From NCBI RefSeq assembly GCF_021502655.1, contig NZ_JAKFFT010000002.1, forward strand, positions 496,001-560,000: a stretch of 64,000 nucleotides of DNA. The letters are read 5' to 3'. The position numbers and the translations under genes are program-made. Origin of the DNA: Dyadobacter sp. CY347. Its GTDB lineage: Bacteria; Bacteroidota; Bacteroidia; Cytophagales; Spirosomataceae. Shown in pieces: positions 8,772 through 17,408 of this stretch. The notes below the pieces were generated by a model. It saw only the letters and a list, made by a program, of their open reading frames with translations, searched no databases and was not told the DNA's origin. Every line of letters begins with the position of its first letter. The first letter of the stretch is position 1.

Positions 8772-9962
8772 ATGTGTCAAAATCATGGAGTCGCCTACAT
8801 CAAACCGGGCGAGGTTGAAATTCAGGAAATTGAGTATCCCAAACTGGCTTTGGGCGACAGGAAATGCGAACACGGTGTGATTTTGAAAATCGTGTCTACC
8901 AACATTTGCGGAAGCGACCAGCATATGGTCCGTGGGCGGACGACTGCTCCGGCCGGGTTGGTTTTGGGTCATGAGATTACTGGAATCGTGATTGAAGCAG
9001 GTAGGGATGTGGAGTTTATCAAAATGGGCGACCTGGTTTCGGTCCCTTTCAACATTGCTTGCGGAAGATGCCGGAATTGCAAGGTTGGACAGACTGGAAT
9101 TTGCTTAAACGTAAACCCGGCACGACCGGGTGCTGCATACGGATATGTGGATATGGGTGGCTGGGTAGGTGGCCAGGCAGAATATGTAATGGTTCCTTAT
9201 GCCGACTTCAACCTGCTCAAATTTCCCGATAAGGATCAGGGAATGGCTTATATTAAGGATCTTACATTGCTTTCGGATATTTTTCCAACCGGGTTTCATG
9301 GTGCCGTCATGGCAGGCGTCGGGCCCGGTTCTATCGTTTATGTTGCCGGGGCCGGACCGGTTGGATTGGCCTGTGCCGCTTCCTGTCATTTGCTGGGTGC
9401 TGCGGTGGTCATTGTGGGTGATATGATCCAGGAAAGGCTGGATCAGGCCAAAAGTTTCGGCTGCGAAGTAATTGATTTAACCAAAGACACACCGTTAGAA
9501 CAAGCGATTGCGGCCATTGTAGGCGTTCCGGAAGTGGATTGTTTTGTGGATTGTGTGGGTTTTGAAGCCCGCGGACATGGCAGTAATGCCGGAACCGAGA
9601 TGCCAGCAACAGTTTTGAACACGGCTATGGCTGTTACAAGAGCGGGTGGTGCGATCGGAATTCCCGGTTTGTATGTGACTGGCGACCCGGGTGCGAAAGA
9701 TAAAGCGGCGCAGGAAGGCAGTTTGAGCATTCGTATCGGGTTAGGCTGGGCTAAATCGCATTCTTTTTATACAGGCCAATGTCCGGTGATGAAATACCAT
9801 CGCTCGTTAATGAATGCGATTTTATATGACAAAATTAAGATCGCAAAAGCCGTAAATGTGGAAGTGATCACCTTGCAGGATGCGCCGAGGGGCTACAAGG
9901 ATTTTGACAAAGGCGCAGCTAAAAAGTTTGTGATCGATCCGCATAATATGATCATGAATTAA
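8772..9962 (+). CDS. fdhA: Glutathione-independent formaldehyde dehydrogenase
   Basis: NAD-dependent, zinc-containing dehydrogenase that oxidises formaldehyde to formate without glutathione. The 396-residue protein follows the Pseudomonas putida enzyme closely: STNICGSDQHMVRGRTTA with the catalytic-zinc Cys and nearby His, GHEITG, the structural zinc Cys cluster CGRCRNCKVGQTGIC, the NAD-binding VAGAGPVGLA, and the late GLGWAKSHSF segment. It is divergent from mobA-fdhD-ydeP, so formate made here could feed that enzyme; the coupling is inferred. A hairpin terminator follows. Formaldehyde dismutase activity is known for close relatives and cannot be excluded. Confidence 0.93.
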   Translation: MCQNHGVAYIKPGEVEIQEIEYPKLALGDRKCEHGVILKIVSTNICGSDQHMVRGRTTAPAGLVLGHEITGIVIEAGRDVEFIKMGDLVSVPFNIACGRCRNCKVGQTGICLNVNPARPGAAYGYVDMGGWVGGQAEYVMVPYADFNLLKFPDKDQGMAYIKDLTLLSDIFPTGFHGAVMAGVGPGSIVYVAGAGPVGLACAASCHLLGAAVVIVGDMIQERLDQAKSFGCEVIDLTKDTPLEQAIAAIVGVPEVDCFVDCVGFEARGHGSNAGTEMPATVLNTAMAVTRAGGAIGIPGLYVTGDPGAKDKAAQEGSLSIRIGLGWAKSHSFYTGQCPVMKYHRSLMNAILYDKIKIAKAVNVEVITLQDAPRGYKDFDKGAAKKFVIDPHNMIMN

Positions 9963-9979
9963 GGGGTTTTTTACAGAGG

Positions 9980-10018
9980 GAAAAGGAGAGGTGCAGACTT
10001 GTGCTTCTCCTTTTTTCA
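9980..10018 (+). terminator. Intrinsic terminator after fdhA
   Basis: AAAAGGAGA near 9981 pairs with TCTCCTTTT near 10006-10014 across an imperfect loop, followed by a run of T. It begins 18 bases after the fdhA stop. Confidence 0.7.
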
Positions 10019-10025
10019 TTATTAA

Positions 10026-11084
10026 ATGTTAACTTCCTGTATGGAACAAGGTGATGTTAAGATATTAAAGAAGAAACCAATTTATCCTGTCAGCGCTGAG
10101 CTGCGGAAATATCTGCGTTTTTACCAGCGCGACGCCAAGCTGCCGGTAGGCTATGTAGACCTGCTTAATTTTTACGAATCCTTTCCTGTGATGGACAAAT
10201 TTGGAAAGGACACGCTTTGGGAAAGCCCGCTTTATCCGCCGCATGAGATCGACAGGCTGCATAGCGGCTTGAAAAAGGCGTATGCCATGTTAAAAGCATC
10301 CGGTAACCTCCGCATTGTTGAACACAAATACATTGACCGCATTGATTATTGCAAATTCGGCAACTCTAATCCGTTCAGGATCAAGATCGTAAACCGGCTG
10401 AATGACATTTACGATTATTTTTATGTCAAAAAAGCAGATGCGTCCAGGATCTATGGATTGGAGCTGGAAGAGATTTTTTCTCCAAACCAGGTCAATTATC
10501 TCGTCGATGGCGACAGCCTGATAGAAGAGCACATTGCCGGAATTCCGGGTGATGAATTTGCCAAAACACGCCTGCGCGAGCCGGACTACAATCCCATCCG
10601 TATCGCCAAAGAATTCGTAAAATTCAACGAACGTTGCATGATCACATTGCTTGGCGACATGCGTTCCTACAATTTCGTCATGCAGATCACCCCCGATTTC
10701 GACGATTTCCAGTTCCGCCTGCGCGCCATCGACTTTGACCAGCAGTTTTACGAAGGCAACATTAAAGTTTATATGCCCCAATTTTTCAAAGAAAACCGGC
10801 CCTATGTAGAGCTTGCCATGGAATATCTGACCGACAAAACGGTCCTTCAATATCAGCAGGAAGAACAGTCGTCCATCATGTATCAGGCCAGGAGCGAAAG
10901 ATACCGCCTCAAAGAACTTCGCGATGTCTCCATCAAGGACAACATTTCAACGGTTGACAACATTCACCAGCTGCGCGAGGGGCTCTTCAAACATTATTCA
11001 GACAACCAATATCACCAATGCGAGAGCATGACGGATATTATTGAGCTAAATATCAAGAACGTGATCCGGCAGGTGAATGCGTAG
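10026..11084 (+). CDS. Conserved protein with kinase-like (APH/HipA-like) motifs
   Basis: A 352-residue cytoplasmic protein that I cannot assign to a named family. The order of motifs resembles a phosphotransferase of the protein-kinase-like fold: a strand with Lys in FYVKKADASR (~135), a hinge-like SLIEEHIAG (~162), a catalytic-loop-like LLGDMRSYNF (~212) and a metal-binding AIDFDQQF (~238). The C-terminal 80 residues are helical and polar. Two ATGs are possible, 10026 and 10041. No signal peptide or membrane segment is seen. No partner gene is adjacent: it follows the fdhA terminator and precedes a 147-base gap. Kinase fold is an inference from motif order only. Confidence 0.6.
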   Translation: MLTSCMEQGDVKILKKKPIYPVSAELRKYLRFYQRDAKLPVGYVDLLNFYESFPVMDKFGKDTLWESPLYPPHEIDRLHSGLKKAYAMLKASGNLRIVEHKYIDRIDYCKFGNSNPFRIKIVNRLNDIYDYFYVKKADASRIYGLELEEIFSPNQVNYLVDGDSLIEEHIAGIPGDEFAKTRLREPDYNPIRIAKEFVKFNERCMITLLGDMRSYNFVMQITPDFDDFQFRLRAIDFDQQFYEGNIKVYMPQFFKENRPYVELAMEYLTDKTVLQYQQEEQSSIMYQARSERYRLKELRDVSIKDNISTVDNIHQLREGLFKHYSDNQYHQCESMTDIIELNIKNVIRQVNA

Positions 11085-11150
11085 GAACCAGCAACCGGTG
11101 GATAAATCTTATTAACCGGTTAAAAATTAGTAACTTATAGCTAACGTATA

Positions 11151-11183
11151 TTGTAACCAAATGGTTATTATTGTATAAGTTTA
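11151..11183 (+). promoter_or_regulatory. Weak candidate promoter of the first L-domain gene
   Basis: TTG (11151-11153), 22 bases, then TAAGTTTA (11176-11183), one base off TANNTTTG. It lies 49 bases before ATG 11232. A short inverted repeat around AACCAAATGGTT sits in the spacer. Confidence 0.3.
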
Positions 11184-11231
11184 TTCAGAATTTTATACTT
11201 TTTAATCGTTACATTATATACAATTCAGGCT

Positions 11232-13949
11232 ATGAAAAAAATCTTTACGCTCTGCATTTGTTTCGTAGTTGTGTTGAGTGTGGCGCAGGCGAAGACTTGT
11301 GGCGTTGGTGGTATCACATTTGGTACCCAAGCCAGTATTGATAATTTTAACGCAAACAATCCTGGATGCACACAAGTGCTCGGGCCTGTAACGATTTCGG
11401 GTCCTGACATTGTCAATCTAAACGGATTGGCGGCTATTGTCACGATTGCAGGTGATCTTACAATACAGAATAATCCGCTCCTGACAAGCCTCAATGGATT
11501 AGGATCGCTAACTGATATTCTTCCGGGTGATTACATCGGTCAACTCATCATACAAAATAATCCAGGTTTGACGAATCTTACAGGTCTGGGTGCTTTACAG
11601 AATATTAATCACAATTTCAGTGTACGACAATGTGATGCGTTAACAAGCTTGAGTGGTTTGACAGCATTGGAAACCATTGGAGAAGGCGTGTCCATTGACG
11701 GGTGCCCTTTGTTAAAGAACTTAAATGGTCTGGAAGCAATCACATCTTTAAAGTCAATGTCGATTGGCTCGAACGCAGGTTTGACAAGCCTGGGTGGTCT
11801 AGAATCGCTCAATTTTTTAGGGTTTTTCCAGGATTTCAAAGGGATTTCAAATTACAATGCGCTGAGCTCAATTACAGCTTTGCCTTACGGGTTCGAGGTC
11901 GTTTACAGCAATGGATTTACCGGGCTTGAAAACGTCACTTCAATAGGAGGGCCTTGTACTTTTTCATTTTGCAATAGTCTCAACGGTCTCCCAGCATTGA
12001 AAACGATTTCTGGAACACTCTATATTGTAGATTGTCAGATATCAAACCTCAATGCCTTTTATGCGCTTGAAAGTATAGGCGGATTGGATCTCGAGAACAA
12101 TGAAAATCTTTCCCAATGCAATATTCAAAGTATATGTAAGCTGCTTGCGGATAGCCCGGGAGATGCCATTATTGGCAATAATGCTTCCGGATGTACAGCC
12201 CCTGAAATTTCGTCTTCTATGACTTGTGAGGGTATTGTAGCCGAAACTGATATTGTCAATTTTGAGGGTGTTAAGGTTTTGACAACAATTGAGCTTACCT
12301 GGCAGACTAGCTCTGAAACTGATGTGCTAGGTTTTGCAGTGGAAAGAAGTACCACTCCCAATGCTTTTGTTCAAATTGGTTATGTATTTACCGAGGGAGA
12401 TTCGCCTAACCCGCAATCCTATAGTTTTAATGATTACATGTCAAACCTGCAGAATTACTATCGTTTAAAAGAGGAGAAGGTGAACGGCGACTTTTCTTAT
12501 TCGGACATTATTTATGTGGAAGGGAATGTTCCTACTTGCCCTGTTGGAGGGGTAGTTTTTTCGACGCAGGCGAGTATAGATCAATTCAGTACGAATTATC
12601 CGGCCTGCACATCGATTGTTGGCGACGTATACATAGGAGGGAGTACTATTACAAATTTAAATGGTTTAGCATCTGTAACGAGCATTGCTGGTACGCTGCG
12701 GATTGCTAATTCGCCGGCGTTATCGAATTTTTCTGGTCTTGATGCTTTAACTTCTGTAACTTTTAGTGGGGATCCTCAGGATCCATTTAATGTCTCCGGA
12801 AATATTGTTCTCAACCAACTCCCGCTCATTACAAGTTTGGATGGACTTGGTGCACTGACAACGATTGCCGGGAGGCTTGACATAAGTTACCTTCAAAATT
12901 TAACTTCATTAGCGGGTGTTGAAAATTTGACGACAATCGGCATAGGATTAAGCGTTACTGCAACTAAATTAGTCGACTTAACCGGAATGAAGAACCTGCA
13001 AACTTTTCAATTTCTAGGTTTTTCAGAAAATTCTCTTTTAACAAGTTTCAATGGTTTGCCACCAGTAACTAATTTTAGTTTGTCGTTGTCAGCAAATCCG
13101 AATTTAATCGATTTTACCGGATTAGAATTTGTCACTAACCTGACACGGCTAGAGATAGCTGGTGTCGGGCCCAGCAGCTTTACCGGTTTGAGTTCGATCG
13201 AATCAATAGAGCAGATTCGTTTGACTAATACCAATTTTACGAGTCTAGTAGGAATCGAAAATATCGATCCTGCTGAAATTACCAGTCTCTACCTTAGAAA
13301 TTCAGCCCTCTTATCAGCTTGCAACGTAAAAAGTCTTTGCATTTACTTAGCTGATCCGAATAATGCAGCCACTATTTCAAATAATGGAGTAGAATGCTCC
13401 ACCAGACAAGAAATCATCTCCTCCGAAACCTGCATTGCTATTTTGCCAGTTCATTTGATAAGTTTTGAGGGGAAATCGGATGCGAAGGGCAATGTACTAA
13501 CCTGGAAAACAGCCTCCGAGACAAAAAATAAAGGTTTTGAAATTGAACGCAGTACAAACCCAACTTCTTTCCAAAAAATAGGTTTTGTGGAAGGAAATGG
13601 GGATGCGAATGAGGAGAATAACTATTCATTTACTGATCCTAACCCCGGAACAATCACTTATTACCGCCTCAAACAAATTGATTTTGACGGCACATTTGAG
13701 CATTCTAAAATCATTGCGCTCCGGAATGGTCAGGGTACTGCGAAAGTATATCCAAATCCTTCACGCGGAACGCTCCACATTGAAAGTAAAGACAAAAACC
13801 AACCTTACTCCATCAGAAACGTACAAGGCTTCTCGGTTATAGAATCTTCTGTTCTGCCTTCAAAACCGCTGGATATGAGTTCGCTGCAAAATGGTTTGTA
13901 TCTGATCACGGTGGGGAAAGAGGTGTTTAAAGTGGCTGTGCAAAATTAA
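11232..13949 (+). CDS. Secreted L-domain/LRR protein with T9SS type A sorting domain
   Basis: A 905-residue exported protein. The signal peptide is MKKIFTLCICFVVVLSVAQA. It is built as two similar halves. Each begins with a Cys-flanked segment (FGTQASIDNF at ~30, FSTQASIDQF at ~443) and continues as repeats of about 22-24 residues with the pattern NLNGL/TSLxGL, typical of receptor-L-domain-like beta-helices. Each then ends in a beta-sandwich module (WQTSSE ~357, WKTASE ~757). A T9SS sorting domain (KVYPNPSRG ~838 to the end) directs outer-membrane export and surface attachment. The 3' end is nearly identical to that of the next gene. The ligand is unknown; a carbohydrate- or protein-binding surface role is inferred. 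Confidence 0.88.
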   Translation: MKKIFTLCICFVVVLSVAQAKTCGVGGITFGTQASIDNFNANNPGCTQVLGPVTISGPDIVNLNGLAAIVTIAGDLTIQNNPLLTSLNGLGSLTDILPGDYIGQLIIQNNPGLTNLTGLGALQNINHNFSVRQCDALTSLSGLTALETIGEGVSIDGCPLLKNLNGLEAITSLKSMSIGSNAGLTSLGGLESLNFLGFFQDFKGISNYNALSSITALPYGFEVVYSNGFTGLENVTSIGGPCTFSFCNSLNGLPALKTISGTLYIVDCQISNLNAFYALESIGGLDLENNENLSQCNIQSICKLLADSPGDAIIGNNASGCTAPEISSSMTCEGIVAETDIVNFEGVKVLTTIELTWQTSSETDVLGFAVERSTTPNAFVQIGYVFTEGDSPNPQSYSFNDYMSNLQNYYRLKEEKVNGDFSYSDIIYVEGNVPTCPVGGVVFSTQASIDQFSTNYPACTSIVGDVYIGGSTITNLNGLASVTSIAGTLRIANSPALSNFSGLDALTSVTFSGDPQDPFNVSGNIVLNQLPLITSLDGLGALTTIAGRLDISYLQNLTSLAGVENLTTIGIGLSVTATKLVDLTGMKNLQTFQFLGFSENSLLTSFNGLPPVTNFSLSLSANPNLIDFTGLEFVTNLTRLEIAGVGPSSFTGLSSIESIEQIRLTNTNFTSLVGIENIDPAEITSLYLRNSALLSACNVKSLCIYLADPNNAATISNNGVECSTRQEIISSETCIAILPVHLISFEGKSDAKGNVLTWKTASETKNKGFEIERSTNPTSFQKIGFVEGNGDANEENNYSFTDPNPGTITYYRLKQIDFDGTFEHSKIIALRNGQGTAKVYPNPSRGTLHIESKDKNQPYSIRNVQGFSVIESSVLPSKPLDMSSLQNGLYLITVGKEVFKVAVQN

Positions 13950-14006
13950 ATTTCCCTGAACGTATGCCACATTTTCACAAGTTTTTGAAACGCTGACTTT
14001 TAAATT

Positions 14007-15605
14007 ATGAAAAAATATTTCGGGCTAACATCTTTATTCATCTTTTATTTCTTCGTTGCGAAAGCTCAATACTGTGGTTCAAACGGGATTGCCTTGACCA
14101 GTCAGGCTGATGTTGATAATTTTTCAACTGCTTATCCAGGATGTCAAATAATCACCAGCTATCTCTTTGTCAGCGGAAATGATATTGTCAATTTAAACGG
14201 GTTGGGTCAGATCAACCAAATTACCGGAAATCTTCAAATTTGGAATAATCCAAACTTGACAACGCTGTCAGGCCTAAGTGCACTCGAGAACATTGTTTCT
14301 GATTTCGAAATTAGGGGTAATGCAGCATTGGAATCGCTATCAGGCCTGCCAAAGCTAAATCACATTTCCGGAGCCTTTCAAATTAGATTTAATGATGTGT
14401 TATTGGATTTGAAAGGTCTGCCTGCCCTCAGTGGTGCTTCTATCGGAGAATTATATGTCACCGATAACCCGGCTTTGGTAAGTTTAGATGGGCTCCAAAA
14501 ACTTACATATTTAAAAAGGTTAGAAATTTTGTCAAATCCATCATTAACCAGTATTTCAGCATTATCGGCAGTTACACATGTTGCGGGCAGCGTATTCGTA
14601 AGTTATAATGATGCTTTAACATCTTTAAGCGGTTTAAGCGCAATAAAGAAAATAGATGGTTCTTTATACATTTCCGGCTTCAAGGGCAACTCTATTGGGC
14701 TAAATGCATTAACATCTGTTGGAGGAGATCTAAACTTTTTTGGGAATTCAGTTAAAAGTATAAATGGGTTCGAAAAACTTGGGCAAATAAAAGGGAACTT
14801 TCATTTAATGAGCAATCCCGATTTGGAGAATTTGACAGCATTGAAGACGCTTACTTCATTAGGCGGCAACCTCAATATTCAAGGTAATCCAAGCCTTACC
14901 AGTTTAGAGGGACTGGATAATTTAAACCCTTCTGAAATTTCTGAGATTATAATAGCAAACTCAACTTCACTCTCAAATTGCGGGATTCAAAGTATATGCA
15001 AATTTTTATCGAACCCTGCCCACCAGGCGTACATCACAACCAATGCTTCAGGTTGTAATTCCAGGCAGGAAATTAGTGAATCGGGCGTATGCATCGCCTT
15101 CCCAGTTGAATTAATAGAGTTTAAAGTCGTTAGTGTTGGTGAAGGCAACAAACTTGTCTGGAAAACAGCCTCCGAGACAAAAAACAAAGGCTTTGAAATA
15201 GAGCGCAGTACAAACCCAACTGCATTCCAAAAAATAGGTTTTGTGGAAGGAAACGGAGACGCAAATGAGGAGAACACCTATTCATTTACTGATCCTAACC
15301 CCGGAACAATCACTTACTACCGACTAAAACAACTGGATTTCGACGGTACATTTGAGCATTCTAAAATCATCGCGGTCAGGAACGGTCAGGGTGCTGCGAA
15401 AGTATATCCAAATCCTTCGCGCGGGACGCTCCACATTGAAAGTAAGGACAAAAACCAACCTTACTCCATCAGAAACGTGCAAGGCTTCTCGGTTATGGAA
15501 TCTTCTGTTCTGCCTTCAAAACCGCTGGATATGAGTTCGCTGCAAAATGGTTTGTATCTGATCACGGTGGGAAAAGATGTGTTTAAAGTGGCTGTGCAAA
15601 ATTAA
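14007..15605 (+). CDS. Secreted L-domain/LRR protein with T9SS sorting domain (single-unit paralogue)
   Basis: A 532-residue paralogue of the preceding gene, starting 57 bases downstream. It has a signal peptide (MKKYFGLTSLFIFYFFVAKA), one L-domain-like repeat unit (~20-350, repeats such as NLNGLGQINQITG), one beta-sandwich module (WKTASE ~385) and the T9SS sorting domain (KVYPNPSRG ~466). From the WKTASE module to the stop the two genes differ by only a handful of residues, while the repeat parts are clearly diverged. The pattern suggests recent copying or gene conversion of the 3' end. The two genes could form one transcript, since no terminator is visible between them. Confidence 0.88.
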   Translation: MKKYFGLTSLFIFYFFVAKAQYCGSNGIALTSQADVDNFSTAYPGCQIITSYLFVSGNDIVNLNGLGQINQITGNLQIWNNPNLTTLSGLSALENIVSDFEIRGNAALESLSGLPKLNHISGAFQIRFNDVLLDLKGLPALSGASIGELYVTDNPALVSLDGLQKLTYLKRLEILSNPSLTSISALSAVTHVAGSVFVSYNDALTSLSGLSAIKKIDGSLYISGFKGNSIGLNALTSVGGDLNFFGNSVKSINGFEKLGQIKGNFHLMSNPDLENLTALKTLTSLGGNLNIQGNPSLTSLEGLDNLNPSEISEIIIANSTSLSNCGIQSICKFLSNPAHQAYITTNASGCNSRQEISESGVCIAFPVELIEFKVVSVGEGNKLVWKTASETKNKGFEIERSTNPTAFQKIGFVEGNGDANEENTYSFTDPNPGTITYYRLKQLDFDGTFEHSKIIAVRNGQGAAKVYPNPSRGTLHIESKDKNQPYSIRNVQGFSVMESSVLPSKPLDMSSLQNGLYLITVGKDVFKVAVQN

Positions 15606-15618
15606 TAAGCTTTATCCG

Positions 15619-15626
15619 TACTTTTG
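15619..15626 (+). promoter_or_regulatory. Candidate -7 element for mnmA
   Basis: TACTTTTG fits TANNTTTG, but no clear TTG stands at the expected upstream distance. It lies 84 bases before the mnmA ATG. Confidence 0.3.
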
Positions 15627-15709
15627 TGAAACCTGTAGCAGCGCTTGACTGTTACAAATTTTCAACTTAAACAAAATCGGAAGGCATTCAACCTTCGCAG
15701 ATTCCCGGA

Positions 15710-16813
15710 ATGAGCAAACACGGACGTATTTTAGTCGCCATGAGTGGCGGCATCGACAGCTCTCTCGCAGCTGTTATGTTACACGAACAAGGTTATGAGG
15801 TCATTGGTATGACCATGAAAACCTGGGATTATGCCAGCAGCGGTGGTACAAAAAAAGAAACCGGTTGCTGCTCCCTCGATTCCATCAACGACGCCCGGAC
15901 TATTGCGGTCGAGTTGGGGTTTCCGCATTACATTCTGGATATCCGCGCCGAATTTGGTGATTATGTGATCGATCACTTTACAGGAGAATACCTGGAAGGC
16001 CGCACGCCTAATCCATGCGTTTTATGCAACACCCACATTAAATGGGATGCGCTTTTAAAACGCGCCGACCGCCTGGATTGCGAGCACATTGCGACGGGGC
16101 ATTACGCCAATATGCAATTCCATGATGGCCGTCATTATGTTTCCAAAGGCATTGACAGCTGGAAAGACCAAAGCTATGTGCTTTGGGGCGTTTCCCAGGA
16201 AAGCCTTGCGCGCACGAAGCTGCCATTGGGTTATCTGCATAAATCGGAAATCCGCGAAATGGCGCGAGAAAGAGGTTTTATTGATCTTGTTAATAAATCA
16301 GAAAGCTATGAGATATGCTTCGTGCCGGATAATGATTACAGGGGATTTTTGAAAAGAAGGATTCCTGGATTAGAGGCTGAGGTTGCCGGTGGAAATTTCG
16401 TCTTTGAAGACGGTACAATCGTGGGAAAACATGAAGGTTACCCATTTTACACAGTTGGCCAACGCAAAGGACTGGGCATTGCATTAGGCAAACCTGCTTT
16501 TGTCACCGAGATCAGAAAAGATACAAATGAAGTCGTTCTAGGCGATCTGCCAGATCTGTTCAGGGACGGAATGTATGTGAGCAAGCTGAATCTGCAAAAA
16601 TACGCTTCTCTCGAAAAGCCGCTCGAAACAGTGACCAAAGTGCGCTACAAGCACGACGGAACGCCTGCAACAATCGAGCAAATCGAGCCGGATAAAATTG
16701 TCGCCAGATTTCATGATGGTGTCAATGGCATCGCCCCTGGACAAGCTGCTGTATTTTATGAAGGAGACGACGTTGTTGGTGGTGGGTGGATTATGAAGAG
16801 TTTCCGGCAGTAG
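15710..16813 (+). CDS. mnmA: tRNA-specific 2-thiouridylase
   Basis: Adds sulfur to C2 of the wobble uridine (U34) of tRNA-Lys, -Glu and -Gln. The PP-loop ATP-binding motif AMSGGIDSS is at residues 9-17, the first catalytic Cys is in NPCVLCN (~103), the second in SYEICFVPD (~203), and GHYANM and the GQRKGLG segment are present. Length (367) is normal for MnmA. The insertion after MTMKTWDY, containing GCCSLDSINDAR, is the variant common in Bacteroidota. It stands alone on the plus strand; a palindrome follows directly after the stop. Confidence 0.95.
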   Translation: MSKHGRILVAMSGGIDSSLAAVMLHEQGYEVIGMTMKTWDYASSGGTKKETGCCSLDSINDARTIAVELGFPHYILDIRAEFGDYVIDHFTGEYLEGRTPNPCVLCNTHIKWDALLKRADRLDCEHIATGHYANMQFHDGRHYVSKGIDSWKDQSYVLWGVSQESLARTKLPLGYLHKSEIREMARERGFIDLVNKSESYEICFVPDNDYRGFLKRRIPGLEAEVAGGNFVFEDGTIVGKHEGYPFYTVGQRKGLGIALGKPAFVTEIRKDTNEVVLGDLPDLFRDGMYVSKLNLQKYASLEKPLETVTKVRYKHDGTPATIEQIEPDKIVARFHDGVNGIAPGQAAVFYEGDDVVGGGWIMKSFRQ

Positions 16814-16814
16814 T

Positions 16815-16847
16815 AAACTTCCCAAGTCTTCAAGATTTGGGAAGTTC
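16815..16847. repeat. Short intergenic palindrome after mnmA
   Basis: AACTTCCCAA (16816-16825) pairs perfectly with TTGGGAAGTT (16837-16846) around an 11-base loop. No T-run follows, so it is not a classical terminator. It resembles small palindromic repeats scattered between genes in Bacteroidota, but only one copy is in this window. Confidence 0.55.
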
Positions 16848-16927
16848 AGGCCGTAATTTGGGCCGTCATATTATTATTTTACTCAATAGTTCCTCTGTAT
16901 TGTTTCATCAACAGCTGAAATTTACAG

Positions 16928-17314
16928 ATGGATTTAAATTTCTTGCGCCGGATGGCGAGGGATCGAGTAAAAAGGGATTTGGTAGCAGAAAATGTTGGAA
17001 TTTACCGAGCTGAACTCAACGCCGAGATTAAGTTCAACATGGTTGGGATCAAAGAGTGTATTAATCAGCCATTTACTCCTTACCAAGGAAAAATTCATTT
17101 ACTGATCAATGGATTAGAGGATTCTTTAAGAGAGGCTACTTATGTTGGGTTTACCTCGAACCAAAACCATCAAAAGCAACATGTAATCGGATATCACTTT
17201 TTTGAAACGCAAATAGGCGGAAAAAATGCTTATTTCAATATCCAGATGACCGTTCAAAATCAATTCTTTCTGTATTCAATAACAGAATCGATACGCTGGG
17301 AGACTTTGGAATAA
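16928..17314 (+). CDS. Small protein, possible LPD3/BECR-like toxin-type domain
   Basis: A 128-residue protein with no signal peptide. The pattern AEIKFNMVGIKECINQPF, a helix LLINGLEDSLREATY, then VIGYHFFE, GGKNAYFNIQMTV and a final FLYSIT strand reminds me of the LPD3 or Barnase-EndoU-ColicinE5/D-RelE-like modules at the C-termini of polymorphic toxins and phage proteins. This is weak inference without a search. It stands alone: no secretion domain upstream and no evident immunity gene. It could be an orphan toxin tip, a remnant or a domestic protein. A palindrome precedes it and an imperfect hairpin follows. Confidence 0.5.
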   Translation: MDLNFLRRMARDRVKRDLVAENVGIYRAELNAEIKFNMVGIKECINQPFTPYQGKIHLLINGLEDSLREATYVGFTSNQNHQKQHVIGYHFFETQIGGKNAYFNIQMTVQNQFFLYSITESIRWETLE

Positions 17315-17317
17315 AAA

Positions 17318-17367
17318 AACACCTGACGTGCTTAGAGGAGATGCAATCCAATGCCGGTTCAGGTGTT
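17318..17367 (+). terminator. Weak hairpin after the 128-residue ORF
   Basis: AACACCTGA (about 17318-17326) pairs with TCAGGTGTT (17359-17367) with a long loop of about 32 bases and no good T-run. It may be a weak terminator for one or both convergent genes. Confidence 0.35.
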
Positions 17368-17408
17368 ATGCAAATATAAATAAATTTCCTTTAATAAAAA
17401 TTCTGCTA

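Noticed and set aside
16786..17013. 75-codon frame overlapping the end of mnmA
   Set aside because: It begins inside mnmA in another frame and runs over a palindrome; no protein-like features.
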